Below are positions 20,394-30,890 of a stretch of DNA of 64,000 bases, in pieces (position 1 is the stretch's first letter; every line of letters begins with the position of its first letter). Below the pieces are notes generated by a model, which was not told the origin of the DNA, made no database searches, and worked only from the letters and a program-made list of their open reading frames with translations. The stretch covers positions 18,153,822-18,217,821 of the forward strand of contig CM077827.1 of NCBI GenBank assembly GCA_039720395.1. Reading direction: 5' to 3'. The translations under genes were made by a program, and so were the position numbers. The DNA is from Liquidambar formosana (taxonomy: Eukaryota; Streptophyta; Magnoliopsida; Saxifragales; Altingiaceae).

Positions 20394-23300
20394 ATGGCCG
20401 ACGAAAGAACTAGTGAGGGGCACTTTGACCTTGAGGCTTGCCTGAAAGCCATCATGGCCAAGCTTGACCATACCGCCGAGACATCCGATACCGCATTGAA
20501 AATGGCTCAAGAGAACCAACAGAAGATGGCGGATCTTGAACAAAATGGCTCTAAGGCCCATTCCTCGGGTATACCTCATGGGGCTGGCACCGAAGAGGGA
20601 CCTCAATCCAATGAGAACACCAAGACAAGGGGGGAAAGTAGCTCGAAACCTGAGGTCACCAACCTAGAAGGGGAAGCCAAGGGGAAAGGTACTAGCAGTG
20701 ATTCCGTATTAGCTAGCAAGGTAGAAGCTTTGGAGAGAACCATAAAAGGGATTCGCAGGGCTGATGACATGGTCGATGTGCGGACTCTATCCCTGTTTCC
20801 AACGGCTCGTATTCCACTACAATTCAAGATGCCAGAGTTAGAAAAGTTCGATGGGACGGGTTGCCCTAAGACTCATTTGAAGATGTACGTGCGAGCTATG
20901 CACCCTCGAGGGGCTACTGACGAGCTTTTAGCTCAAATGTTCCATGAAACCTTAGCCACTTCTGCTTTCAAATGGTTCTTATCCTTGGATGAGAATAGAA
21001 CCCGGACTTGGGAAGACATATGCAATGAGTTTTCAGAGCACTACAAGTATAACACAGAGGTGGACGTTACTCGAAGGGACCTAGAAACTACCAAGCAAGG
21101 GGCTCATGAAACTTTCTCCGCTTACATTACAAGGTGGAGACAAAAGGCGTCGAGAATGACGAATAGGCCGAATGAGGAGGACCAAATTCAGTTAGTGGTT
21201 AAGAACCTGCTGCCCGTGTATCACAAGCACCTATTTGCCCACTATTTCCCAAATTTCAAAGCTCTCATTGGGGTTGGCACGCAGGTTGAAGATGCTATCA
21301 ATGATGGGACAATCAAGACTGAGGAAGTGAGGAGTCGCAAGACAAACTTTACTGGGAAGAACAATGCCGAGGTCAACACCATAACTCAACCAATCCAACC
21401 CTTTTCTCTCAATGATGTCAACCCACCTCGCCAATTCACTGACCTATTCATGCCACCAATCGCTGTATTCGCCTTCGCCACCAAGTCCAAGACCTCATTG
21501 ACAAGCAAGTCATTTCACCACCAACCCGTCCAAATGTCACCCGTAATCCTCTCCCATCACACAACAACACACCCCCACCTAACACCATAAATGCCATTGG
21601 GGTTGAATCCTCTCGCCCTCGCCATCCCATAAGACAATACACTCCGCTCCCCATGACCTTAACCCATCTTTTCACCATTTGCCGCAATAACAGCCTTATC
21701 ATGCCACTTCCACCAAAGCCAAGGCCATCAACCCCTCACCAATATTGCCAATACCATCGTGCACCCGGCCATGACACCGAGGCTTGTTCTATACTAAAGA
21801 AGATCATTCAAGACCTCATTGACCAAAAAGTTTTGTTGTTGCCAAAGAAATCTATCCAACAAGAGCTGAAAGAAAGATATGAAGTAGGGGATCCTCAGGT
21901 TGGCCTATTGGGTGAAGCGTCGGGGAAATTCGATTACTATGTGCTGTACTCAAGCCCAAGTCTGATATCAGATGAGCAGATAGTCCCTTCAGGTTGGGAT
22001 GACTTGCTGACAAAGATGGAGAGCATTGACATGATAGAATGGGATGACTTAATGAATGACTCCGAGGAAGTCCATGACATATGGGCTAGCGATGATGAGT
22101 TGGACCATATAACCAGAGGGGGTCGCCATTTCAAGCCTCCCCACCTAGAATCTGAAAATCCGTTGGAAGATTTGGAAGGGCAGAGGCGTCCTAGCTTGCA
22201 AGAAGAAGAGGATGAAGTGCTTAGGCAGCTGAAGAAGACCAATGCCAACATTACTATTTGGGGCTTGCTCATGGCCTCGCATAAGCACAGACAGACTGTG
22301 TTGAAACTGTTGAATCAGATACAAGTGCCTGTTGACACATCCCCCGAGGGATTGGTACATTTGGTGAATCCAACTCCCAAGAACTCAACCATCGTGTTCA
22401 CCGATGTGGACTTACCTAAAAGCGGGCCGAGCCATTCTCAAGCTCTCTATGTGACCGTTGACACTATGGGGAAGAGGGTTCCCACCGTTCTTATCGACAA
22501 TGGGTCCGCACTGAATGTATGTCCTCTCCAAACTGCCACTGTTTTGGGTTTGGGACCCACTGATTTCACGCCATCTGGGCAGACCGTAAGAGCTTATGAC
22601 AACACCCGCCGAGAAGTAATAGGGGTAGTTACTTTGCCTCTTATCATGGGACCCACTGAATTTAGGGTGGAATTCCAAGTGTTGGATGTGCCGTCATGTT
22701 TCAACTTGCTGTTGGGCCGACCTTGGATCCATCCTGTTGGGGCTGTGCCATCTTCACTCCATCAAAAGGTGAAGTTTCCTTATGAAGGAGCCATAGTAAC
22801 GCTTCAAGGGGACTATGAATTGAAACTCGCAGGTGTGCCTATATGTGAGATACAACCCGAATCAGCAGCGATACCGCTATCTGGGTTTGACTATGTCCAA
22901 TGCATTGAGAAAGAGCTCGAAAAGGGTGAATTAATACCCTTGGACTTTTGCCCCCATGGCAACTTGCACGTCGGTGAAATAATGAGAAAGATGAGTTTCT
23001 TTCTAGGCATGGGGCTAGGGCGTCGCCAACAAGGGATCCCTACGTCTATTCAAAGCCGTGTCACCTCATACACCTTCGGGCTAGGATATGAGCCCTCTAG
23101 AAATGATCATGCGGAAATGCTAAAGAGGAACAAGGAGAAAGTAAGAGCCAAAGCCGAGGGAAGGGTGCCAGACCTGAAGATCTCTCCATATCGACCTACT
23201 TTGAATGGTTACTTCGTCAAAGAAGGGGATGATTTTCTATATTGCGGGTTTCCAGAGCCCACCTTTGACCAAGGTACCAAGATCCGAGTTCCAGGTTTTG

Positions 23301-23596
23301 AAATCTTCTTCACCGAATGGTATCCAATCACAGCTGAAATGGTGGATGATGAAGCCATCAATGATGAGTTCTGGGAAAAGAAAGAGGAGGACTGGGCAGA
23401 GAACCTTGATGCAGGGGCTATGACTGAAATGTTCCAAAATATGATCCTCACCGTGGAAGACTCGACCATTGAAGAACTCCAGGGTTCATCCATTAGCCAT
23501 ACTACCATGCCACTTCTGAATTGGTACCTTGAATGTGGTGTCATTGCGGAGATCCATGAAGAAGAAGACCTTGGCCTACCTGATAGCAGCTTGTAG
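20394..23596 (+). pseudogene. Alpha gag-pro, frame-shifted by a 136-bp deletion
   Basis: The likely start is ATG 20394 (MADERTSEG...), matched by ATGs in beta and gamma. The frame runs to 21590, but a deletion at about 21451-21456 moves the correct frame: relative to beta, 136 bp between two AGTGGCAT repeats (beta minus strand) are gone, removing the first of two YCxYH...GH..C zinc-knuckle-like modules. The rest is open from about 21459 to 23596. Gag core (retrotransposon gag family) lies at about residues 145-290. The second knuckle is at 21754-21800. A protease-like motif LIDNGSALNV at about 22492-22521 has Asn where most proteases have Thr or Ser, as is common in this branch. Confidence 0.88.
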
Positions 23597-23762
23597 GTGT
23601 CTTAGTTTAGTAATATTTCCTAATTCAATAAGATGTATCTACTTAACTCACCTTGTGGAGTCATAGTATTGGTACAGATTTGTTTGTTTTCTTTCTTTCT
23701 TTTGTGTGTCATTCCCATTATTCCTAGTCAATAAAGTGTGCTTTCTTTCTCTATATATGCAG
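23593..23762 (+). other. Putative intron between gag-pro and pol (alpha)
   Basis: GTAGGT starts two bases before the gag-pro stop codon, and a T-rich tract ends in ATATATGCAG before pol. Removing these 170 bases would drop the stop and put gag-pro and pol in one frame. Ogre elements are known to splice an intron at this place. Beta has the same borders (45387-45217, 171 bases). Confidence 0.6.
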
Positions 23763-23781
23763 TGTCTCTTTTCTCTCCTCT

Positions 23782-26700
23782 ATGGATATTTATGGCATGG
23801 ATATAGATCCTAGGAACGATGTCCCCCCGGAGCTCGTTGAGCAAAGGAAAAGGGGCGTCACCGAACCTAATATGGATGAATTGGAATCAATTAACTTAGG
23901 GACGAATGAATTGCCAAGAATAGTTAAAATTGGGAAAACCCTCTCCCCCGTTGAAAAAGAAAAGATGATCTCCCTCTTGAAAGCCAACATTATGGCTTTT
24001 GCATGGTCTTATGAAGACATGCCTGGCATTGACCCCGATATTGTGCAACACTATATCCCCACCAATTCCCTAAAGAAGCCGGTAAAGCAGAAACTCAGAA
24101 GATTAAAACCAGAATGGGCTCTAAAAGTAAAAGAAGAGGTAACTAAACAACTAAACGCGGGTTTCCTCCAAGTTGTGGAGTACCCCGAGTGGCTGTCGAA
24201 TATAGTGCCTGTGCCTAAAAAAGATGGGAAAGTAAGGATGTGTGTCGATTTCCGAGATCTCAACGCCGCGAGCCCTAAGGATGACTTTCCTTTACCCCAT
24301 ATCGACGTGTTGGTGGATAGTACAGTGGGACATGCACTCCTCTCCTTCATGGACGGATTCTCCGGGTATAACCAGATAAAGATGGCGCCTCAAGACATGG
24401 AGAAAACAGCCTTTATCACGCAATGGGGAACGTACTGTTACAAGGTAATGCCTTTTGGCTTAAGAAACGCTGGGGCTACTTACCAAAGAGCAGCTACGAC
24501 CTTATTACATGATATGATCCATAAGGAAGTCGAGGTTTACGTCGATGATATGATCGTGAAGTCCGTGGATAGGGAAGGGCATTTCAAGGCACTAGAGAAA
24601 TTCTTAGAGCGAGCAAAAAAGTACAATCTCCGTCTCAACCCACAGAAGTGTGCTTTCGGCGTCAGTGCAGGTAAGCTATTGGGGTTTATGATCACTCAGA
24701 GAGGTATCGAAGTGGACCCAAGGAAGATAAAAGCTATTGTGGAGATGGAGCCGCCTAGCACTGAGAAGCAGATCCGGGGTTTTCTGGGAAGAGTTCAATA
24801 CATAAGCCGATTCATTGCCAACTTAACCATGGTTTGCGAACCAATCTTCAAATTGCTTAAGAAAGGTGTGCCAAAAGTATGGAACGAAGAATGCCAAGAG
24901 GCCTTTGAGACCATTAAGAGATACTTGAGCAATCCTCCAATCTTAGTTCCCCCACGGCAAGGTGCGCCGCTTTTGTTATACTTAACGGTCACCGAAACCG
25001 CGATGGGAGCTTTGTTAGCTCAATATCTCGAAGGGTCTACAAAGGAGAATGCCATCTACTACCTAAGCAAGAAAATGACAGACTATGAAGTGAAGTACAA
25101 TGCAATTGAAAAAGCTTGTGTAGCACTAGTATGGGCGACGCAGAAACTCCGGCACTACATGATGTCCTTCAAAGTGTTCTTGATAAGTCGCATGGACCCA
25201 TTGAAGTACCTGATAGAAAGGTCAGTATTGTCATTCAGAACTACTCGATGGTCAATTCTCCTCAATGAATTCGACATCAAGTACGTGAATCAGAAGTCTA
25301 TCAAGGGGAGCGTCATCGCAGACTACCTAGCCAGCTGTCCTGTGTCATCATCTGCTCCATTCAACGATCAGTTCCCAGACGAGGACGTGCTAGAGATTGG
25401 CAGAAAAATTTGGAGAGTATACTTCGATGGGGCAGCCAATAAGAAAGGTTATGGGATAGGAGTCCTGCTGGTCTCACCTGAAGAGGCATTTACACCGTTG
25501 GCGGTCAAGTTGGGGTTTGAAGCTACCAACAACATTGCTGAATATGAGGCCTGTATCCTAGCACTGGAAGCGGCACTTGAATTGGGGATCAAAGAATCAG
25601 AAGTGTTCGGGGACTCGGCGCTAATCATTTGTCAGATAAAAGGGGAATGGAAAACTCGAGATGAGAAGCTGCTACCCTACCATGCCTACCTGGAAGCTCT
25701 AACCAAGGAGTTCTCAGAGATAGAATTTAACTACCTTTCAAGGAACAAGAACCAGTTCGCCGATGCCTTGGCGACCCTAGCATCCATGGTGGAGATACCT
25801 GAAGGAGGAAATGTGAAGCCATTGGTGATAGAATGTCGAGACAAGCCTGTGTACTGTTGTGCAATCCGAGGAGGAGAAGTGAATGATGGCCGTCCGTGGT
25901 TCCATGACATAAAGAAGTTCATTGAAGAAAGGGAGTACCCAGAAGGAGCATCTCGCATTGATAGAAAAACCCTAAGGCGGTTGGCAAGTCACTATGTACT
26001 TTGTGGAGGAAAGCTATATCGGAGATCATACGACGGGATCCACCTGCTGTGTGTCACCGAGGAGGAAGCCGAGCATCTGATTAAAGAAATCCATGAAGGG
26101 ACAGGGGCTCCGCATATGAATGGCTATATGTTAGCTAAGAAAATCATGAGGCTAGGCTATTACTGGTCTACCATGGAAAGGGACTGCCACGCACATGTCA
26201 AGAAGTGCCACAAATGCCAACTGTTCGCCAGTGGACAACATTTGCCTTCTATGCCTTTAACGAGTATGTCGTCACCTTGGCCATTCGCGGTGTGGGGGAT
26301 AGATATCATCGGACAGATCAAGCCAAAGGCATCAAATGGGCATGAATACATCCTGGTTGCCATCGATTACTTCACTAAATGGGTGGAAGCAGCATCCTTC
26401 AAGACCTTGAATTCCAAGAAGGTAGCACAGTTCATACAGCACAGCATCATCTATCGATATGGGGTACCGCATGAAGTTATCTCAGACAATGGCCAGCACT
26501 TTCAGAAAGAAACCCATGAGCTCTTGCAAAAGTACGGCATAGTTCACCATTTGTCGTCACCATATCGTCCTCAGACTAATGGAGCAGTGGAAGCAGCTAA
26601 CAAGAACATCAAGAAGATACTACAGAAGACGGCGGACTCGCACACAGATTGGCATGAGAAGTTACCGTTAGCTCTATGGGGTTACAGAACATCAATAAGG

Positions 26701-27141
26701 TCGTCAACAGGGGCTACCCCTTATTCTCTAGTTTATGGAATGGAGGCCGTGTTGCCAGTTGAATTAGAAGTTCCTTCATTAAGGGTTGCCGTGGAGAGCC
26801 AGATAACAGAAGTGGACTGGGTTAAGAGTCGCTATGATGAGTTAGCTTTGCTGGATGAAAGGCGTTTAAGGGCGCTGTATCATGTTCAGGGGTATCAACG
26901 GAGGGTTGCCAGAGCATTCAACAAGCATGTCAAAGATCGAGGTCTAAAGAAAGGGGATGTAGTGCTGAAAGAAATCAGAGCTCCAGTGTTCGATCCGCGG
27001 GGAAAATTCAAGCCAAGTTGGGGTGGACCATACATTATCAAAGAAATATTGCCAGCAGGGGCTGTTCGCCTCATGGATTTAGATGGAATTGAGTTCGCTC
27101 GTCCAACTAATGTGGATCAATTGAAGAAATATCATGTTTGA
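23782..27141 (+). CDS. Alpha Pol: reverse transcriptase, two RNase H domains, integrase
   Basis: An intact 1,119-codon frame. RT occupies about residues 110-290 with VDFRDLN, MPFGLRNAG and catalytic YVDD at 253-256. A connection/degenerate RNase H follows at about 390-500. A second RNase H begins with Asp549 (YFDGAANKKG), then NNIAEYEACILALEAA and NQFADALA; such a dual arrangement marks the Tat branch. Integrase has an HHCC zinc finger (about 770-815) and the triad D841, D902, E937, with 34 residues between the last two, one fewer than usual. The GPY-like end (PSWGGPYIIKE) binds DNA. ATG 23782 may be internal if the upstream intron is spliced, since the frame is open back to 23764. Confidence 0.93.
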   Translation: MDIYGMDIDPRNDVPPELVEQRKRGVTEPNMDELESINLGTNELPRIVKIGKTLSPVEKEKMISLLKANIMAFAWSYEDMPGIDPDIVQHYIPTNSLKKPVKQKLRRLKPEWALKVKEEVTKQLNAGFLQVVEYPEWLSNIVPVPKKDGKVRMCVDFRDLNAASPKDDFPLPHIDVLVDSTVGHALLSFMDGFSGYNQIKMAPQDMEKTAFITQWGTYCYKVMPFGLRNAGATYQRAATTLLHDMIHKEVEVYVDDMIVKSVDREGHFKALEKFLERAKKYNLRLNPQKCAFGVSAGKLLGFMITQRGIEVDPRKIKAIVEMEPPSTEKQIRGFLGRVQYISRFIANLTMVCEPIFKLLKKGVPKVWNEECQEAFETIKRYLSNPPILVPPRQGAPLLLYLTVTETAMGALLAQYLEGSTKENAIYYLSKKMTDYEVKYNAIEKACVALVWATQKLRHYMMSFKVFLISRMDPLKYLIERSVLSFRTTRWSILLNEFDIKYVNQKSIKGSVIADYLASCPVSSSAPFNDQFPDEDVLEIGRKIWRVYFDGAANKKGYGIGVLLVSPEEAFTPLAVKLGFEATNNIAEYEACILALEAALELGIKESEVFGDSALIICQIKGEWKTRDEKLLPYHAYLEALTKEFSEIEFNYLSRNKNQFADALATLASMVEIPEGGNVKPLVIECRDKPVYCCAIRGGEVNDGRPWFHDIKKFIEEREYPEGASRIDRKTLRRLASHYVLCGGKLYRRSYDGIHLLCVTEEEAEHLIKEIHEGTGAPHMNGYMLAKKIMRLGYYWSTMERDCHAHVKKCHKCQLFASGQHLPSMPLTSMSSPWPFAVWGIDIIGQIKPKASNGHEYILVAIDYFTKWVEAASFKTLNSKKVAQFIQHSIIYRYGVPHEVISDNGQHFQKETHELLQKYGIVHHLSSPYRPQTNGAVEAANKNIKKILQKTADSHTDWHEKLPLALWGYRTSIRSSTGATPYSLVYGMEAVLPVELEVPSLRVAVESQITEVDWVKSRYDELALLDERRLRALYHVQGYQRRVARAFNKHVKDRGLKKGDVVLKEIRAPVFDPRGKFKPSWGGPYIIKEILPAGAVRLMDLDGIEFARPTNVDQLKKYHV

Positions 27142-27470
27142 AGCCTGCTAGGTTGAAAACCCGTAAGGGCGGCCTAGGCAAAAGTTAAGGCATAAGAACT
27201 ACGTAAGACTTGATTCTCCATTCAAAAACAAAAAAACAAAAAAAAACAAAAACAAAAAAAACAAAAAAAAAAAAGAAGAAAAAAAAACCATGGAGATACG
27301 TAGGCAACCCATAAAGTTACCTTGGGTGCGGTCTAAATCAAACAACAAAATCCCAAATTCGATTTATTATTGGCAATTTATCCAAAACTAAAATTGATTG
27401 ACATAGCAATTCATTGGTATTAAGTAAAAGAACTATAAATATGCCATAAATATCCTATTCTATTGAGTCT
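27142..27470 (+). promoter_or_regulatory. Conserved non-coding block downstream of alpha pol
   Basis: Two blocks recur in alpha, beta and gamma. Block 1 (about 27147-27185) reads GCTAGGTTGAAAACCCG, then CCTAGGC, and can fold. Block 2 (about 27290-27335) contains GGAGATACGTAGGCAACCC and TTGGGTGCGGTC. An A-rich tract (27230-27290) separates them. Gamma kept both although it lost pol, which suggests a cis-acting role. The right end overlaps the 3' flank of the antisense ORF. Confidence 0.6.
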
Positions 27471-28757
27471 TCAGTTTTTCTTGGGCTTCTTTGCAGCTCG
27501 CTCTTCAGCTTTCTTCTCTTCTCTTGCATGTCTTCTTTTCTTCCTCAAGTTGTGTTCATAAGCTGCTGTCACTGCTTCCATAATATCTTCTCTGCAAGGT
27601 CCAAGTTCATTGTTCTTGATAAGTCCAAAAATCCTTTCTCTTCGAGTAGTCTCTCTCTCACCTAAATTGCTTTTCAACCATTCCTTATACTCGGGGCTCA
27701 TCATATACGGACCATCAGTATTCGTAACTTGGGTTAGTATCAACTTGCTAGGCCATCGGTCCTTCGCCCAAGTCACTACAGAAAGACCCGCGGGCACCAC
27801 AGGATAGTCACCTTTCAAGGAAGTAGGTATGGTTTGCATGGCGCCCATCTGACGCAGAACCCTTGAAGGCCAATAGAAGGAAGTAGACCTCAGTCCTATG
27901 AGTCTCACCATGGCGCATCCAGAAGTCCGCAGAAGCACCTGGTCACTGCAGCCCCATATGAATACAAACCACTTGACACTCCTCCAAGAAAGGGTTTGGA
28001 AGTAACCTAGCCAATCTCTCAATGAAAATTGCCCAGGTAGTTCAATGCGGCGAAGGCAGTAATGCTGGGGCTTGTATGGTGTAATGGCAACTGGTGACAA
28101 GAAATTCAGTCTTTCAAGCAACCACATCTGCAGTAGAATGGGGCTACCTCCTAAAGGAACCTTTGGGTCCTCATGAGTTTTATCCAAACCATTCAGGGTT
28201 TCAGCTAGCACCATGGGAATCAAGTTATGGCCCTTGGCAAGGAGAGGAATCAAGTCACAGATTTGAACGGGAACATGTGGAGTACCAGTGGAAATAAGAA
28301 AACGACCAATGAGGCAAAAGGCAAGAGCATGCTTAATAGGAAAGGTAAAATTCAGAATACCTTTACTATCACAAGCTAAAAAAGAGGTTGCCAATTTCAT
28401 CAAGTCTACCATATGGTCCTTTACAAACGTAGAGGCATATTGTGAGTGAATCCCAAGTAGATTGGAGAAAGAAGTAAGAAAGCTTGGGCGAGGAGTAGGG
28501 AGAATGAAAGGACCTACTGTTGAAACTCCATACAATGCACAGAATTCCTCCATGGTTGGGCACAGTTCTTCATAGTTGAAGCGGAACACATGAACTTGAG
28601 GATCCCAAAAATATGTAGCAGCAGTCAAGAGGTTCGTTTCAAGCCTCACATGCCTCAAGGAGAGCAATGGATCCAAGCCAAAGCACTTGAACTCAGATTT
28701 TGCTTCAGCACTCATAACTCTCAAAAACCCTCCTAAAAATTTGTCTAGAGCCTCCAT
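27471..28757 (-). CDS. Antisense ORF of alpha, mobile-domain-like protein of unknown function
   Basis: An intact 428-codon ORF on the strand opposite to gag and pol, starting at ATG 28757. A globular part includes YFWDPQVHVFRFNYEELCP and TMEEFCALYGV, a pattern seen in plant proteins of the DUF7745 / plant mobile domain type that are often linked to retrotransposons; I infer this from memory of the family. The C-terminal 25 residues are almost all Lys, Arg, Glu and Ala, a likely nuclear localisation signal. It has its own TATA box 49 bp upstream. The beta homologue is intact too but differs at 22 residues (5%), about three times the difference seen in pol. No catalytic residues are recognised. 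Confidence 0.8.
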   Translation of the reverse strand: MEALDKFLGGFLRVMSAEAKSEFKCFGLDPLLSLRHVRLETNLLTAATYFWDPQVHVFRFNYEELCPTMEEFCALYGVSTVGPFILPTPRPSFLTSFSNLLGIHSQYASTFVKDHMVDLMKLATSFLACDSKGILNFTFPIKHALAFCLIGRFLISTGTPHVPVQICDLIPLLAKGHNLIPMVLAETLNGLDKTHEDPKVPLGGSPILLQMWLLERLNFLSPVAITPYKPQHYCLRRIELPGQFSLRDWLGYFQTLSWRSVKWFVFIWGCSDQVLLRTSGCAMVRLIGLRSTSFYWPSRVLRQMGAMQTIPTSLKGDYPVVPAGLSVVTWAKDRWPSKLILTQVTNTDGPYMMSPEYKEWLKSNLGERETTRRERIFGLIKNNELGPCREDIMEAVTAAYEHNLRKKRRHAREEKKAEERAAKKPKKN

Positions 28758-28805
28758 AATTTCTAGTGAATGAATACAAGTAGGTTTAGGAACCTCTTGG
28801 ATGTG

Positions 28806-28813
28806 TTTTTATA
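28806..28813 (-). promoter_or_regulatory. TATA box of the alpha antisense ORF
   Basis: TATAAAAA on the minus strand, 49 bases before the ATG, in a context identical to the beta copy. This suggests that the antisense gene is transcribed independently of the LTR. Confidence 0.65.
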
Positions 28814-28898
28814 GGGAAAAGGTCACAAATCCAAGTTCAAATAGGAGAAAACCCATCAGAATAGGAAGTTTCCTATTCAAAGTGGGATTTCCGCTTCG

Positions 28899-28960
28899 GG
28901 CTCGGGTAACCACCCAGGCCTGGGCGGCTAGCCTCCTGAGGCCTGGTGGTCACCCAAGCC
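28899..28960. repeat. GC-rich foldback repeat in alpha (recombinant)
   Basis: A 62-bp G+C-rich inverted repeat with ends GGCTCGGGTAACC and GGTCACCCAAGCC in AT-rich surroundings. Its left half matches beta's repeat at 39978-40057 and its right half matches beta's repeat at 36639-36722, so it looks like a product of recombination between the two. Confidence 0.75.
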
Positions 28961-29219
28961 ACCTTGTTTTGGCTTTCTCCCTCGCTTTGTCTCGCCTTGA
29001 CGCGTGATCAAACCTCCTTCCAAATGAGATATTCAACACTTTTTGAGCTTAAAATCAATTAAATTCCATCTTGAAATCAATTTCTTGAATTGATTTTATG
29101 TTCAAAAGGGTTGAATATATTTCCCCTGTGTCATGCTAGCTCAAGTGACAATGTGTTAAGTCACTTTCCTCTTGCACCATGTCTGTTCAATCTTGATAAA
29201 TTGATCATATATCCTCATT
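28961..29219. other. Unique spacer, alpha 3' region
   Basis: No ORF or motif is seen. It is matched by beta 36380-36638 in reverse, including an inverted AATTGATTTTA-type repeat near 29060-29100. Confidence 0.5.
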
Positions 29220-30890
29220 TCAAATCTTGATTTTTCATCCCACTTGGTTGAATATACTCATCACTTGAATACATTCTTCCATTTCAAAAGTGTATTCACT
29301 CTTTGAATATGCTTCTCGGTTTCAAATTCTCATTCCCTATCCTACTTGGTTGAATATATTCATCACTTGAATATATTTTTCTATTTCAAAAGTGTATTCA
29401 CCCTTTGAATATGCTTCTCAGTTTCAAATTCTCATTTTCTATCATACTTGGTTGAATATATTCATCACTTGAATATATTCTTCCATTTCAAAAGCATGTT
29501 CACCCATTGAATATGCTTCCTAGTTTCAGATCCTCATTATCACTTACTTGGTTAAGTATATCCATCGCTTGGGTATATTTCTCCATTTCAATGGTATACT
29601 CATCACTTGAGTATACTTCTCAGATATTTTGCCACTTACTTGGTTAAGTATATCCATCGCTTGGGTATATTTCTCCATTTCAATGGTATGTTCATCACTT
29701 GAACATACTTCTCAGATTATTTGTCACTTACTTGGTTAAATATATTCATCACTTGAATATATTTCTCCATTTCAATGGTATACTCATCACTTGAGTATAC
29801 TTCTCAGATTATTCTCTATCTTACTTGCTTAAGTACATCCATCGCTTGGATATATTTCTCTATTTTAATGGTATGTTTATCACTTAAACATACTTGTCAC
29901 TTACTTGGTTAAGTATATCCATCACTTGGATATATTTCTCTATTTCAATGGTATGTTTATCACTTAAACATACTTGTCACTTACTTGGTTAAGTATATTC
30001 GTGACTAGAATATATTTCTCCATTTCAATGGTGTACTCATCACTTGAGTACACTTCTCAGATTATTCTTATCTTACTTGGTTAAATATATCCGTCGTTTG
30101 GATATATTTCTCCATCTCAATGGTATGCTCATCACTTGAGTGTACTTCTCAGCTTACTTGGTTAAATATATCCATCACTTGGATACATTTCTCCATTTCA
30201 AAAGTATGTTCATCACTTGAACGTACTTCTCAGTCTTTTTCAATCATTAAGTATACTCATCACTTGAGTATATTTCTCAGCATCTTTTTCATCACTTGGT
30301 TAAATATGTTCGTGACCTGAATATATCTCTCCATTTCAAAAGTACACTCATCACTTGAGTACACTTCTCAGATTATTCTTTATCCTACTTGGTTAAATAT
30401 ATCCATCGCTTGGATATATTTCTCCATTTCAATGGTATGCTCACCACTTGAGTATACTTCTCAGATTTCATTCTCAGATTACTTGGTTAAATATATCCAT
30501 CGCTTGGATATATTTCTCCATTTCAATGGTATGCTCACCACTTGAGTATACTTCTCAGATTTCATTCTCAGATTACTTGGTTAAATATATTCGCGACCTG
30601 AATATATTTCTCCATTTCAGTGGTATACTCATCATTTGAGTATACTTCTCAGATATTTTGTCACTTACTTGGTTAAGTATATTCGTGACCTGAATATACT
30701 TCTCCATTTCCAAGGTACGTTCATCACTTGAACGTACTTCTCAGATCTCATTCTCATCACTTGGTTAAATATATTCGTGACTAGAATATATTTCTCCATT
30801 TCAAAAGTATGTTCCTTCGTAGTGGCTTGAATATGCTTCTCTTGACAATCACCAACCCCCAGTGGTTTAAGTATACTCATGACTTGAGTA
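29220..30890 (+). repeat. Hairpin-repeat array of alpha
   Basis: About 1.7 kb made of some forty short palindromes, alternating between two classes at a spacing of 30-40 bases. Each has a stem of 8-9 bp around a near-constant seven-base loop ATCACTT (variants ATCGCTT, GTGACTA). The stems differ but remain complementary: GTATACTC/GAGTATAC (29594-29616), GTATGTTC/GAACATAC (29686-29708), GTATGTTT/AAACATAC (29871-29893), GTGTACTC/GAGTACAC (30031-30053), GTACGTTC/GAACGTAC (30715-30737). Linkers such as TTCTCCATTTCAATG and TTCTCAGAT recur. Tandem repeats in the 3' untranslated region are known for Tat/Ogre elements; the pairing pattern is what stands out. Confidence 0.88.

Noticed and set aside
29220..30890. 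Possible CRISPR-like array
   Set aside because: Units are irregular, palindromic and inside a plant retrotransposon; no spacers of constant length and no cas genes.
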